From IMG/VR virus record IMGVR_UViG_3300046543_000089, positions 1 to 28,787 of that record: 28,787 nt of DNA; one strand, 5' to 3'. This document shows, piece by piece, positions 7,583-15,115 of this stretch. Source of the stretch: a virus. A program made the position numbers and the translations under genes. Within the stretch, counting starts at the first letter, position 1; the number at the start of each line of letters is the position of its first letter. The notes under the pieces were generated by a model that saw only the letters and a program-made list of their open reading frames with translations, was not told the origin of the DNA and did no database searches.

Positions 7583-7593
7583 GTTAGCAGGTT
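7583..7593 (+). repeat. GTTAGCAGGTT element, plus orientation
   Basis: An exact 11-bp copy of the intergenic element seen at 2664-2674 and 21722-21732, here inverted relative to the flanking leftward genes. It lies in the 40-nt gap between the fibre stop and the next start. Confidence 0.6.
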
Positions 7594-7599
7594 CCAAGT

Positions 7600-8706
7600 T
7601 TACGTAATGTCGGTGCCGGTGTACATGATGTACGCCAGCGCGTAGTACGGCGGCCGGTTCTCAATCGCTGCGCCCGAGCCGGTGTTCTGGATCGCGATGC
7701 CCGTCGTCGCGGCGTAGATGCCGATGCCAGTTGCTCGAGCAGTGAGGTAGGTCCCCGTGCCCGAATAGCTGAGGTAGACACCGGTGGCCGATCCAACGTT
7801 GTTCACGTTGGCAATCTGCGCCTGGACCCCCATGCCAGTGCCCGAACCAAAGATGCCAATGCCGGTGCCGGTTGGGCTCGTGTAGGGCCAGTTGTTATCG
7901 CTGTCCAGGCCGCCGTGCGAGCCGAGCTGCGAGCCCGCATACGTGCCCCACGGGTAACTGATCGACTCACCGTAGGGGACAACGTGCTGGTGGCCAGGAT
8001 CCGAGATACTGTGCGCGTGCCCCGGGTCACTGAGGCCGTGGCCGTGACCCGACTGGCTGATCGCGTGGTTGTGCCCCGGATCATTCACGTAGTGGGTGTG
8101 CGACGGATCGTTCACCGTGTGCGTGTGTGTCGGGTCGTAGACGGCGTGCGCGTGGCTCGGATCCGTGACGCCGTGGCCGTGGGCCGGCAGCTGGTTGACC
8201 GTGAGGCTGTAGGTCGCCGCACCGCCCGTCGCACCCACCGCATAGGCGCTGCCTGCGCCGACGATGAACTTGTCGCGCAGGTTGGGCGTGCCCGCCGTGC
8301 CGTCGCACAGGTGCCATCCCGCCGGGATGCTCGCGATCGAGCCGGACCACAGCGAAATGATGCCGGCGAACAGCGCGGTCATGTGGGTGTTGAGCGTCTG
8401 CTTGTCGACGAAGTCGTTCCAGAGCGCCGCCGGCGTGCGCAACTCGAAGCGGTCGCCCGCGAGGTACGCCGATGCGGTAGTGCCATCCTGTCCACGAAGT
8501 ACCGTGAACGTGTCAGCCGCAGTCGCCGTGACCTTCACAACCTCCTGCACGTTAGCAGCATTGGCGAGCGTGCCCCAAAACCAGTCACCGGGCGAGAGCG
8601 CGGGAAAGCGCGCACCCTGCCCCGACGTGAGCGAGATGGTCGTCTGCACCGCGGAGATGTTCCCCGCAAGCGTGCCGAACGCGGCGTTCTTGATCTTGAC
8701 AGTCAT
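7600..8706 (-). CDS. Tail fibre with phage collar domain and His-x-His array
   Basis: 368 residues. The N-terminal part (1-105) is a beta-rich virion-attachment region (TTISLTSGQGARFP, LRGQDGTTASAYLAGDRFEL). Residues 113-150 are a phage tail-collar domain (SIPAGWHLCDGT, TPNLRDKFIVGAG). Residues 176-241 hold eight HxH pairs spaced exactly nine residues apart, mostly in the form DPxHxH. The C-terminus is Gly/Thr-rich with the ENRPPYYALAYIM ending common in microcystin-dependent-protein-like fibres. HxH arrays in T4 gp37 bind iron along the trimer axis, and I infer a similar metal-threaded needle here. The gene has a strong ribosome site (AAGGAG) and follows the SGNH hydrolase gene after 9 nt. 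Confidence 0.85.
   Translation of the reverse strand: MTVKIKNAAFGTLAGNISAVQTTISLTSGQGARFPALSPGDWFWGTLANAANVQEVVKVTATAADTFTVLRGQDGTTASAYLAGDRFELRTPAALWNDFVDKQTLNTHMTALFAGIISLWSGSIASIPAGWHLCDGTAGTPNLRDKFIVGAGSAYAVGATGGAATYSLTVNQLPAHGHGVTDPSHAHAVYDPTHTHTVNDPSHTHYVNDPGHNHAISQSGHGHGLSDPGHAHSISDPGHQHVVPYGESISYPWGTYAGSQLGSHGGLDSDNNWPYTSPTGTGIGIFGSGTGMGVQAQIANVNNVGSATGVYLSYSGTGTYLTARATGIGIYAATTGIAIQNTGSGAAIENRPPYYALAYIMYTGTDIT
7984..8181 (-). repeat. 27-nt coding repeat giving eight HxH motifs
   Basis: His pairs start at residues 176, 185, 194, 203, 212, 221, 230 and 239, an exact nine-residue period, so the DNA repeats every 27 nt. Aspartate-proline precedes most units. The regularity points to a trimeric beta-structured shaft with a column of metal sites. 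Confidence 0.85.
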
Positions 8707-8715
8707 GCCCGCTCC

Positions 8716-9909
8716 TTACTGCTTACCCGGCTGCCAAAGCGCCTGCCAGCGGGTCTTGTTGATGATGGTCGGGTTGTTGACGCGATACTCTCCCGACTGA
8801 CTCGTGGCGATGCTCATCTGGATCCACGTCGTGCCAGCCGGAACCTTCGCCTCGCCAGAGAAGATCACGTCCTCGTTCATGCCCGAGTTCGATTCGAACT
8901 GCAGGTAATCGCCCGTGCTGAACTGCATCTGCACGTTCAGGCCCTTGTTGTAATCAAGCGCGCCAACGTTGCGCAGCGCGACGCGCACCGAGCAGAACAT
9001 CGTGTCCCCGGGCACAAACCCCCCGTCGGAGATGTCGACGTTGTTGCTATTGAGCAGCAGCACCTGCGCTTGATCCGTCTTCCGATAGACAACCGTCTTG
9101 CCGGTGTACGGGAACGCGGCATCCTCGTATGAGAGGAACGCGTTGGTCTGGTTGATCGACCACGCATCCGGCTCGTTCACCGGCGACGCGCTGTGCAGGT
9201 GGAGGAAGTTGCTGTTGTAGAGCAGGTTCGACATCTCGCCGAACACCGTCTCCGGGAAGACCCCGAAGTACGGCAGGCGCGAGAACTTGTGCGTGTACGG
9301 GTTCTGCAGCGCCGGCACCAGCAGGTCGGCCATCAGGTCCGTGCCATAGCTCGACGGGTGCGTGCCGTCGATCGTGAGGTTCGCGATCCAGCCGCCGAAC
9401 GTGTCGTTCGTGTCGATCGTGGCTTGGCACATGTCGACCAGCGGGATGCCGTAGTACTCGCACAGCATGTAGTAGAAGTACCGATTCTTGTACGCGTCGG
9501 GAGTGCCCGTCTTGGCCGGCGGCACGCAGATGACCGGCAGGACGCCGGCGTTCAGGCAGCCCGTGACCATCTGCTCGATGTAATTCATGTAGGCCGCGTT
9601 CGCCGCCGTGCCGAACGACCCCGATGTCACATCGTTCGTGCCACTCATGATGATGCAGACATCGGGGTTGTACGCGAGCACCTGCGAGGTGAGGCGCGCG
9701 ACGATCTGGAAGCTCTTTTCGCCGGGGACGCCCGCGTTATAAAGCGCGCGCATGCCCGCGCGCCATACGCCCTTCTCCGAGAAGCTGTTCCCGAAGTGCC
9801 ACATGCCATTCACGAGCGTGGCGTTTGCTGCGGTGATCGAGTCGCCAAGCACAACCGCAGTGCGCAGGACAGGCCGCAGGCCCGGTCGGGAAGGATTGCT
9901 GAGTCCCAT
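8716..9909 (-). CDS. SGNH/GDSL-hydrolase tail protein (second copy)
   Basis: 397 residues from ATG 9909. SGNH blocks: GDSIT (22-26, nucleophile Ser24), Gly in NAGVPG (58-63), GTND (90-93, Asn92) and DGTHP (181-185, Asp181/His184). It should be an esterase or deacetylase acting on an acylated surface glycan. The C-terminal 190 residues form a beta-sandwich-like carbohydrate-binding part ending NKTRWQALWQPGKQ, which matches the end of the other SGNH protein in this window (NKTTSEAIWKPGQM). The stop of the preceding small beta-protein is 2 nt away. It probably deacetylates the receptor polysaccharide alongside the tailspike. The in-frame ATG at 10065 lies inside the upstream gene and is rejected. 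Confidence 0.85.
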   Translation of the reverse strand: MGLSNPSRPGLRPVLRTAVVLGDSITAANATLVNGMWHFGNSFSEKGVWRAGMRALYNAGVPGEKSFQIVARLTSQVLAYNPDVCIIMSGTNDVTSGSFGTAANAAYMNYIEQMVTGCLNAGVLPVICVPPAKTGTPDAYKNRYFYYMLCEYYGIPLVDMCQATIDTNDTFGGWIANLTIDGTHPSSYGTDLMADLLVPALQNPYTHKFSRLPYFGVFPETVFGEMSNLLYNSNFLHLHSASPVNEPDAWSINQTNAFLSYEDAAFPYTGKTVVYRKTDQAQVLLLNSNNVDISDGGFVPGDTMFCSVRVALRNVGALDYNKGLNVQMQFSTGDYLQFESNSGMNEDVIFSGEAKVPAGTTWIQMSIATSQSGEYRVNNPTIINKTRWQALWQPGKQ

Positions 9910-9911
9910 GC

Positions 9912-10448
9912 TTACCCCTCGAAGATGGTTGCAGGTTGCCCAGCCGCGGCGCCGTAGACGCTGATCGCGCTGGTGTACGGGAGCGGGGGCGACCACGAGC
10001 CGCCGGGATAGACCGGCAGGCTGCCAGGAGCACCGGGCGCGGCTACACCGACCGGGCTCACCCACAACACTTGCGTGCCAGGGTTGATGACCTCGAGCGA
10101 CTTGCGACTCGCGTTCGACGCAACCATCTGCGTGGCCAGCCCCGTCCAGGTCAGTTCGAACTGCGCGCCCGTGCCGCTGCCGCTCGTCGAGACCTGCGAG
10201 ACCGGGTTGGTCGGGATGCTGCCGAACGCGATGTCCCCCACGTTCTGGATCGAGACGGCAGTGATCGCGCCTGCGGTCACTGCCTCGACCTTGAGCACCG
10301 CCCCGCCCGCGAGGGTGATCGTGTTGTTGACCGCGTAGCTCGCGCCGCTCGCGATGATCGCCGCGTTCGCCAGTCGGCCGTGAACCAGCCCGCTGCGATC
10401 GGTGGGTGTGACGTGCGCCGGGGTGGCGACTACTGGAAAATCAGCCAT
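9912..10448 (-). CDS. Beta-rich minor tail/adhesin protein
   Basis: 178 residues from ATG 10448 (2 nt after the previous stop). Residues about 35-105 carry a pattern widespread in phage virion proteins (NNTITLAGGAVLKVEAVTAG, then SGSGTGAQFELTW). Residues about 113-178 are a compact beta unit (ASRKSLEVINPGTQVLWVSP, then PGGSWSPPLPYTSAISVYGA) of the kind found in small head or tail decoration and spike-adaptor proteins. It directly precedes the SGNH hydrolase gene, as another small beta-protein precedes the first SGNH gene. It may be a structural partner of the hydrolase. The exact role is unknown. Confidence 0.6.
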   Translation of the reverse strand: MADFPVVATPAHVTPTDRSGLVHGRLANAAIIASGASYAVNNTITLAGGAVLKVEAVTAGAITAVSIQNVGDIAFGSIPTNPVSQVSTSGSGTGAQFELTWTGLATQMVASNASRKSLEVINPGTQVLWVSPVGVAAPGAPGSLPVYPGGSWSPPLPYTSAISVYGAAAGQPATIFEG

Positions 10449-10450
10449 GG

Positions 10451-10744
10451 TTAAGCGTCCTGTACCATTGCGAGCCAATACCGATGGCCGCCTTTGAAGA
10501 AATACATCGTCGGTCCGCCGCCCTTCGTCTCGTCCGCCAGGACCAGCGCGATGCCCTGCACCGTCGCCGGCATCGCGGCGAACGTCGCAAACGACGCCAT
10601 CGCGAGCACATTGCCGCCCGGGGTCGCGCCGTCATGCACATGCAGCCCGTTCGAATCCGTGTCGACCGTCACCTCGCCGCTCGCGCCGACGAACGTCGCG
10701 TGGTCCGTGGCGTTGCCCCGCCGCAGTTTGAGCGTCGTGCTCAT
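10451..10744 (-). CDS. Small tail protein with Mtd-N/fibre-type repeat
   Basis: 97 residues starting MSTTLKLRRGNATDHATFVG. The motif LRRG-(x)-HATF-GA-GEVTVDTD-x-LHVHDGATPGG is a very common phage tail-fibre unit, seen at the N-termini of Mtd-like tropism determinants and hyaluronidase-type fibres, where it forms a small trimeric beta-domain. The C-terminal half (AMPATVQGIALVLADETKGG, YFFKGGHRYWLAM) is a second short beta unit, perhaps a carbohydrate-binding tip. The ATG overlaps the upstream stop (ATGA). It is probably a short fibre or a fibre base that trimerises. Confidence 0.7.
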   Translation of the reverse strand: MSTTLKLRRGNATDHATFVGASGEVTVDTDSNGLHVHDGATPGGNVLAMASFATFAAMPATVQGIALVLADETKGGGPTMYFFKGGHRYWLAMVQDA

Positions 10745-11055
10745 GTCAGATCCCCCATGTCGTAGACGCCCACGCTGACTTCCGTGATCGTCCCGCAATC
10801 CATTGCGTTGCCTTCGGTGAACGCGCCCGCGATGGCCGCAGCAAACGCCGCGTCGGCCGCCGCGCTCGCCGCAGAGTTGACCGCCGCCGTCAGCGCGTCA
10901 GAGTAATCAACCGTGTTGTCGTGTTGCAGCTTGGCAAACGACTTGACCGGTCCGCCCTCGGTCGTCACCGTCGTGTTGATGTCCCCATGCACGATCTGGT
11001 GCGCGAGGCCCGTGTCGACGATGAACTCAGATACGGAATCAGCGAGCGTTGGCAT
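10741..11055 (-). CDS. Small tail protein with tailspike-type anchor domain
   Basis: 104 residues. The first 45 (DTGLAHQIVHGDINTTVTTE, then GGPVKSFAK) match the anchor of the tailspike encoded just upstream (VNLAHQIIHGDASTVVMTDG, then GGPVRSFAK). The rest is an Ala-rich helix (ALTAAVNSAASAAADAAFAAA) and a short beta end. The shared domain probably docks proteins to the tail, so this looks like an anchor with a short coiled-coil stalk, either a fibre base or the remnant of a spike that lost its body. TGATG overlap with the tailspike stop. ATG 11055 is chosen over the TTG one codon before. Confidence 0.7.
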   Translation of the reverse strand: MPTLADSVSEFIVDTGLAHQIVHGDINTTVTTEGGPVKSFAKLQHDNTVDYSDALTAAVNSAASAAADAAFAAAIAGAFTEGNAMDCGTITEVSVGVYDMGDLT

Positions 11056-12749
11056 CAATAGGTCCTTTGGTCAGCGAGGACCCACGCGCGACTCGCCGAT
11101 CCGCCGCCGCGGTGGAACACCACCTCGACGATCCCCCGGTTGCTCGCTGCGATCGTGCCGATCGTCGTGCCGCCCGAGTTCTTCACGGTGAGCGAGTGCG
11201 CCGACGTGTTGGTCTTCGTGAAGCGGAAGCGCCGGCCGCTAAAGAGCTGCGTGTCCGCTGGCAGCGTGACCGTGCGGTCGGCCGTGAGCGCAACGTCGAA
11301 CACCTGCTGCAGCGCCGAGTCGTAGGAGAGCGTCACGTTGGCGTCGCCCTGCATCTCGATCCGCGCCGGATCGTTCCAGTCCTCGACGACCGTGAAATCC
11401 GCCGATGCCGCCCCGCCCATGTCGGTGAGCATCACGTTCGACGCGAACGGCATCAGGATCTGCTTGAAGCGTGCGTAGCGCGTGCCCGGGCTCAGCACCG
11501 CTATGAAGTTGCCCACGAGGGTGCCAAACCCCTTGATGCTGAAGAACTCGACGTTGATGTACGAGCGCGTGCCCTCGCAGTGGAAGGCCGTGACCGTCTT
11601 GCCCGCCGGGATGCTAAGCGTCTCGGTGTAGATGAACTTGGCGATCAGCACGCCGTTCTGCACGTTGAACAGCGTGGTGTCGGTTGCGTAGGTCGCGCCC
11701 TCGAGCGCCCAGTGCCCGATGACGTGCGTGCCGCCGGAGACGTCGTAGAGCATGGCCGCGCCGGAGTCAGCGCTGTTGACCTCGATGTTGTCGTACTGCG
11801 CCGTCATCGCGTCGTGCCGGAACAGGACTTCCACCGCGCTCTGGCAGGTGATGTACAGGCGTTCGAAGCGGCAGTTCGGCTCGCCCGCGTTGGTCGTGAT
11901 GTAATTGACGCCACCGGCGAAGTCGCCGAGCCACATGTCGCGGTAGGTCATGCCCCACCACGTCACCGTCTGGCAGTCCATGAACCAGTAGAAGTTCGAC
12001 CCGCCGATGTCCTGGAACACGCAGTTGTAGATCGAACCGTCGCTCGGTCCGTCGATGCGGAACACCGCCGCGAGGGTGTTGCCCGTCTGCATGTTCGCGT
12101 GCATCAGCGTCATGCGCTCAAACACAAGCGTGTGGACAAAGTGCCCGTGGATCTTAAAGATCGGCACGTTGTCGGTCATCTGCTTGATGGTAGACCCGCC
12201 GCGCGAGCGCCCGGAGAAGCACAGCCCCGTGACGACCGAGGTGTCGTCCACGCCGATCGTAATCGGGGCGGTGATGCGGATCACGCCGTCGCCCAGGTCG
12301 AGCCCGCGTTTGGCCGCCACTGCCGCATCGAACGCGCGCTGCAACGCCACCGTATCGTCCGTCAAGTCATCCGCCGCGACGCCGAACTGCTTAACGTTGA
12401 ACGGGACGCGCAGCGCGCTCTGCAGTGTGAGCGGCGTCGCGCCGGAGCCGGTCTGCGTGATACCGATGAAGGAGCCGATGATCCACTGTGCGAGCGTCGA
12501 CAGGATCGACTGTCGCGCGCCGCTCGGGGTCGAGATGAGGATCTGCGAGTTGCCGTCGATGGTGCCCGCGTCGCCGAGCGAGCCGGAGAGGATGTCCGAG
12601 ATCGCCGCTTCGTTGTCCGCCTCGACCTTCGCGAACGAGCGCACCGGGCCGCCGTCCGTCATGACGACCGTGCTCGCGTCACCGTGAATGATCTGGTGCG
12701 CGAGGTTGACGTCGTAGACGAACGTGTCGAGGGTGGACTGCGTCGACAT
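11055..12749 (-). CDS. Tailspike with right-handed beta-helix (putative depolymerase)
   Basis: 564 residues. Residues 10-41 are the LAHQI-HGD / GGPV-SFAK virion-anchor motif. Residues about 115-145 (FNVKQFGVAADDLTDDTVAL) are the opening of pectate-lyase-superfamily beta-helix proteins. A long series of short strands follows to about residue 470, then a C-terminal beta-sandwich (TADRTVTLPADTQLFSGRRF and onwards) that may bind glycan or aid trimerisation. Such spikes cut capsule, LPS O-antigen or exopolysaccharide as receptor. Catalytic residues cannot be assigned by eye. Start ATG 12749 forms TAATG with the 72-aa gene stop; an ATG at 12854 would overlap that gene deeply and is rejected. Confidence 0.85.
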   Translation of the reverse strand: MSTQSTLDTFVYDVNLAHQIIHGDASTVVMTDGGPVRSFAKVEADNEAAISDILSGSLGDAGTIDGNSQILISTPSGARQSILSTLAQWIIGSFIGITQTGSGATPLTLQSALRVPFNVKQFGVAADDLTDDTVALQRAFDAAVAAKRGLDLGDGVIRITAPITIGVDDTSVVTGLCFSGRSRGGSTIKQMTDNVPIFKIHGHFVHTLVFERMTLMHANMQTGNTLAAVFRIDGPSDGSIYNCVFQDIGGSNFYWFMDCQTVTWWGMTYRDMWLGDFAGGVNYITTNAGEPNCRFERLYITCQSAVEVLFRHDAMTAQYDNIEVNSADSGAAMLYDVSGGTHVIGHWALEGATYATDTTLFNVQNGVLIAKFIYTETLSIPAGKTVTAFHCEGTRSYINVEFFSIKGFGTLVGNFIAVLSPGTRYARFKQILMPFASNVMLTDMGGAASADFTVVEDWNDPARIEMQGDANVTLSYDSALQQVFDVALTADRTVTLPADTQLFSGRRFRFTKTNTSAHSLTVKNSGGTTIGTIAASNRGIVEVVFHRGGGSASRAWVLADQRTY

Positions 12750-12967
12750 TACCAGTACCCCGGCGCGGGCATGGTGACGTGGAGCAGCGTGTGCAGCCCG
12801 CTGCGCGCCAGGAAGTCCTGCTGCGTCTGCGTGTCCTGATTGAACACGAAGCACTGGATCTCGAGATACGACGCCGCAGCGCGCGTCTCGATGATCTCCG
12901 CCGACACCGCGATCGTCTTCTCGATCTCAGTGAGCGTCGCGTTGACGAGGCTGACGTTGATCGTCAT
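12749..12967 (-). CDS. Small hypothetical tail-module protein
   Basis: 72 residues beginning MTINVSLVNATLTEIEKTIA, then IIETRAAASYLEIQCFVFNQ and QQDFLARSGLHTLLHVTMPA. It looks like a compact alpha/beta protein with no signal peptide, membrane segment or known motif. The start overlaps the BppU-like gene (ATGA) and the stop overlaps the tailspike start (TAATG), so it is coupled on both sides. It is likely a minor tail protein or a spike chaperone, by position only. Confidence 0.6.
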   Translation of the reverse strand: MTINVSLVNATLTEIEKTIAVSAEIIETRAAASYLEIQCFVFNQDTQTQQDFLARSGLHTLLHVTMPAPGYW

Positions 12968-13305
12968 GCGGCACGCACCCGGAAGCGCAGCAGGTCGAAG
13001 ACCGTCTGCACGTTGCCCGAGCCGAAGGTAACGACGATCTGCCCTTCGTACTGGCCCGGAGGCACGTCGAGCGTGGTGCCGGGGAAGTTGAACGTGATCT
13101 TGCCGTCGGTCCCGTCCGTCACGTAGGAGCAGTTGATGACCGCGAGCGGCGTCGTGCCGGCGCCATTGAGCTGCCGGAACTGCACCACGGCCGCCGTGCC
13201 TACCGGCGAGAGGTCGATCGGATCCCCGGTCGCCGCGTCAGTTAGCTGCAGGCCGATGAAGGGCAGGTTGTCACCCGCCACCAAGTCAACGGTAGCGATA
13301 GTCAT
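12964..13305 (-). CDS. BppU-N-like Ig-fold tail protein
   Basis: 113 residues forming one beta-sandwich domain: DLVAGDNLPFIGLQLTDAAT, then DLSPV and VVQFR, then DGKITFNFPG, then VPPGQYEGQIVVTFGSGNVQ and FDLLRFRVRA. The pattern (intrinsic property stated, then tDG...i.f, then PGqYeg.i.v.f) is that of the N-terminal domain of BppU/DUF2479 baseplate proteins, which attaches receptor-binding proteins to the tail. As a stand-alone protein upstream of the tailspike it may be a spike adaptor. ATGA coupling on both sides. The domain call is moderately firm; the role is inferred. Confidence 0.65.
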   Translation of the reverse strand: MTIATVDLVAGDNLPFIGLQLTDAATGDPIDLSPVGTAAVVQFRQLNGAGTTPLAVINCSYVTDGTDGKITFNFPGTTLDVPPGQYEGQIVVTFGSGNVQTVFDLLRFRVRAA

Positions 13306-13964
13306 ACTGTCCTCACGAATTCAACCCGCTGGCTGCCGCGAGTGTTCGATTTGCTGGTTCGGATGCGCGCCTTGTCCATCGCGACGCGGAACTTGAGCGC
13401 GTAGGTCTTGGCGTCGGCATCGTTGGCGAAGGGCTGCCCCGTCATGCTGTAGAGGCGCGCGCGGGCGCCGAAGCCGATCTCCTCGACATAGTGCTCGTAG
13501 AGCGCGCTGTCGACGTAGGTGCTGTTGCGCGTGGGCGCGAGCGCGACGCGCATGGTGAGCGCATTCGGGAGCGACGCGGTCGGGTACGGCACGAGGATGA
13601 TTTCCGGCTCGATCACACGCGTGTAATAGGCCGGGTTGCCGTCGATCGTGCGCCAGTCGAGCGTGCGGTAGATCTGCGAGAGCTCGTCGATCGACTTCGG
13701 GACGAGCAGCGTGCCGTTATACCAAGCCCCCACGATGTCCACGAGGACCGTGTTCGGGGGTGTGTCGACCGGGTAGTTCGGCACCTTGGCGGTACCCGAC
13801 GCCGGGTCGAGGTCTTCCTGCCAGTAGTGCGTCTTGCGGCAGAACTCAATCACCGCGTTGCGGACTGCGTTGATTGCGACGAACTCAGGCACGCCCGAGG
13901 CGTAGGGCGTCACTTCCGTCAGGAACTGGGAATAGTCGACCCCGAAGTTATAGTTCTCGCTCAC
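13302..13964 (-). CDS. Head-tail adaptor-type protein 2
   Basis: 220 residues with a GTG start at 13964 inside GTGA overlapping the previous stop. The pattern EFVAINAVRNAVIEFCRKTHYW-Q near the N-terminus, a YP-DTPPNT segment, then DWRTIDGNPAYYTRVIEPEI and a C-terminal helical part (EEIGFGARARLYSMTGQPFA) is typical of phage adaptor/connector proteins that follow the coat gene in podoviruses. It would sit beneath the portal and link to the nozzle protein. It stands next to another adaptor-like gene. The family is recognised by overall pattern rather than by a catalytic motif. Confidence 0.7.
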   Translation of the reverse strand: MSENYNFGVDYSQFLTEVTPYASGVPEFVAINAVRNAVIEFCRKTHYWQEDLDPASGTAKVPNYPVDTPPNTVLVDIVGAWYNGTLLVPKSIDELSQIYRTLDWRTIDGNPAYYTRVIEPEIILVPYPTASLPNALTMRVALAPTRNSTYVDSALYEHYVEEIGFGARARLYSMTGQPFANDADAKTYALKFRVAMDKARIRTSKSNTRGSQRVEFVRTV

Positions 13965-14647
13965 GAGGTTGCTCCAGGCACAGGCTGGTTCTTAGGCGGG
14001 ATCGACTGGTTCGGGTTGTTCGACGTCTCTTCCTTCTCGTTCATGCCGAGCGCGGCGGCAAACGCGGTCCAGTACTGATTCGCGAGCGCGAGGCCCGCGG
14101 CATACTCAGCGTCCTTCGCGTTGGTGCGGAACAGGACGTAGTCGAGCACGATGGCGGCGTAGACGTCGGCCACGTCGAGCGTGTCGGTCTCGTCCGTGAG
14201 CGGGGCGGGGACCTTCGAATAGTTGAGTTCGACGTAGTTGTTGCCATCCGCCGGTGGGTAGACGTAGAAGGCAAGCTGGTCCTGCACGTCGTAGACGTAG
14301 TTCTGCGTGACTGCGTTTTTCGCGCCGGAGTGCCATGTCGGCATGTGCGCGTCGAGCAACTCGCGCGAGACAACACGCACCACGCGCCCCGGCTTGTTGC
14401 CGTCGTTGCCCATGTTGCGGTAGATGTCGAGCAGGAGATGCCCGTCCGCAGGGAGTTGTTGCCGCGTGCCCGCAACCAGCTTCATGGCGACCGTGGTGCT
14501 GGTTGCGTTCGGCTGCACGAGCACGATCGTGCGCTGTGCGTCGTCGATCCAGGCGAGAACCTCCGCGCGAGTCCACCGGGTGTTCGCGTTATCGAGCAGC
14601 TGGATAGCCGCCTTGTCGATGATCTGCTTTCCAGTGATCGTGCCCAT
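13961..14647 (-). CDS. Head-tail adaptor-type protein 1 (DUF6682-like)
   Basis: 228 residues. ITGKQIIDKAAIQLLDNANT, then RWTRAEVLAWIDDAQRTIV is the characteristic N-terminal helix pair of DUF6682-like phage adaptor proteins. The middle has LDIYRNMG, RVVRVVSRELLDAHMPTWHS and a VYPPADG-NYVELNYSK-PAPL strand. The C-terminus has ADVYAAIVLDYVLFRTNAKD and ends in a disordered Asn/Pro tail. It would form the first ring under the portal. It is preceded by a strong stem-loop in the 42-nt gap from the small head protein gene, which may set its expression relative to coat. Confidence 0.75.
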   Translation of the reverse strand: MGTITGKQIIDKAAIQLLDNANTRWTRAEVLAWIDDAQRTIVLVQPNATSTTVAMKLVAGTRQQLPADGHLLLDIYRNMGNDGNKPGRVVRVVSRELLDAHMPTWHSGAKNAVTQNYVYDVQDQLAFYVYPPADGNNYVELNYSKVPAPLTDETDTLDVADVYAAIVLDYVLFRTNAKDAEYAAGLALANQYWTAFAAALGMNEKEETSNNPNQSIPPKNQPVPGATS

Positions 14648-14667
14648 CTCGGCTTCGCAAGTTGTGT

Positions 14668-14683
14668 GGGGGCCGAAGCCCCC
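14668..14683 (-). terminator. UUCG-capped stem-loop between head and adaptor genes
   Basis: On the minus strand GGGGGC-TTCG-GCCCCC forms a perfect 6-bp stem with the very stable C(UUCG)G tetraloop, 7 nt after the stop at 14690. No U-run follows (ACACAACTT), so full intrinsic termination is doubtful. Attenuation or RNA 3'-end protection of the abundant coat transcript is more likely. Confidence 0.6.
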
Positions 14684-14689
14684 GGGGCA

Positions 14690-15061
14690 TTACGCCGACA
14701 GGACCGAGACCCAGGTCATGCCGTCCGACGTGACGAGCAGCGCACTCTTCGTCACCGCGATCGAGATCGGGGCGTTGGCGGCGAGTCCGTTGATCGTGCC
14801 GCCAACCGGCGGGTAGACCTTCAGCGGGCCCGTCGCGCCGGTCACGACGCAGATGAGCTTCCGCGCAGCACCCTCGTTCTTGAGGATCGTGCCCGCGTTC
14901 GCGGCGACAGTCGTGAACAGGTTCACGCCGGCCGGCAGCGGCAGCGCGTCAGCGTTCGTGGTACCCGTCGCCGTCAGCGTGTTCGCGGTGTCGCCCGCAA
15001 TCGCCGCCTTGGCGTTCTGATCCCATTCCCCCAGGATCACCATGCTAGTTTCGTTGCTCAT
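14690..15061 (-). CDS. Small head protein (possible decoration protein)
   Basis: 123 residues from ATG 15061, with a GGAGAG ribosome site. Sequence features are strands and small residues: DTANTLTATGTTNADALPLP, then NLFTTVAANAGTILKNEGAA, then KLICVVTGATGPLKVYPPVG and a beta-strand end (SDGMTWVSVLS). A small all-beta protein directly after the coat gene is the usual place for a capsid decoration or cement protein. The CVVTGATG-LKVYPPVGGTING segment resembles small phage trimerising beta-domains. There is no direct proof. It is flanked by stem-loops on both sides, so its expression may be set separately from coat. Confidence 0.6.
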   Translation of the reverse strand: MSNETSMVILGEWDQNAKAAIAGDTANTLTATGTTNADALPLPAGVNLFTTVAANAGTILKNEGAARKLICVVTGATGPLKVYPPVGGTINGLAANAPISIAVTKSALLVTSDGMTWVSVLSA

Positions 15062-15087
15062 GCTTCTCTCCAGAGAGGTCGAGGAGA

Positions 15088-15103
15088 GGCGGCGCAAGCC
15101 GCC
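15088..15103 (-). terminator. Stem-loop after the coat gene
   Basis: GGCGGC and GCCGCC pair perfectly around four bases (TTGC on the minus strand), 13 nt after the coat stop. A pyrimidine stretch without a true U-run follows, so it is best read as an attenuator or mRNA-stabilising hairpin. Confidence 0.5.
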
Positions 15104-15115
15104 CCAACCTGCTGC

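Noticed and set aside
7531-8560. Further GTTAGC/GCTAAC hits at 7536, 8551 and 13241
   Set aside because: They lie within coding codons and lack the AGGT extension. The hexamer alone is expected by chance.
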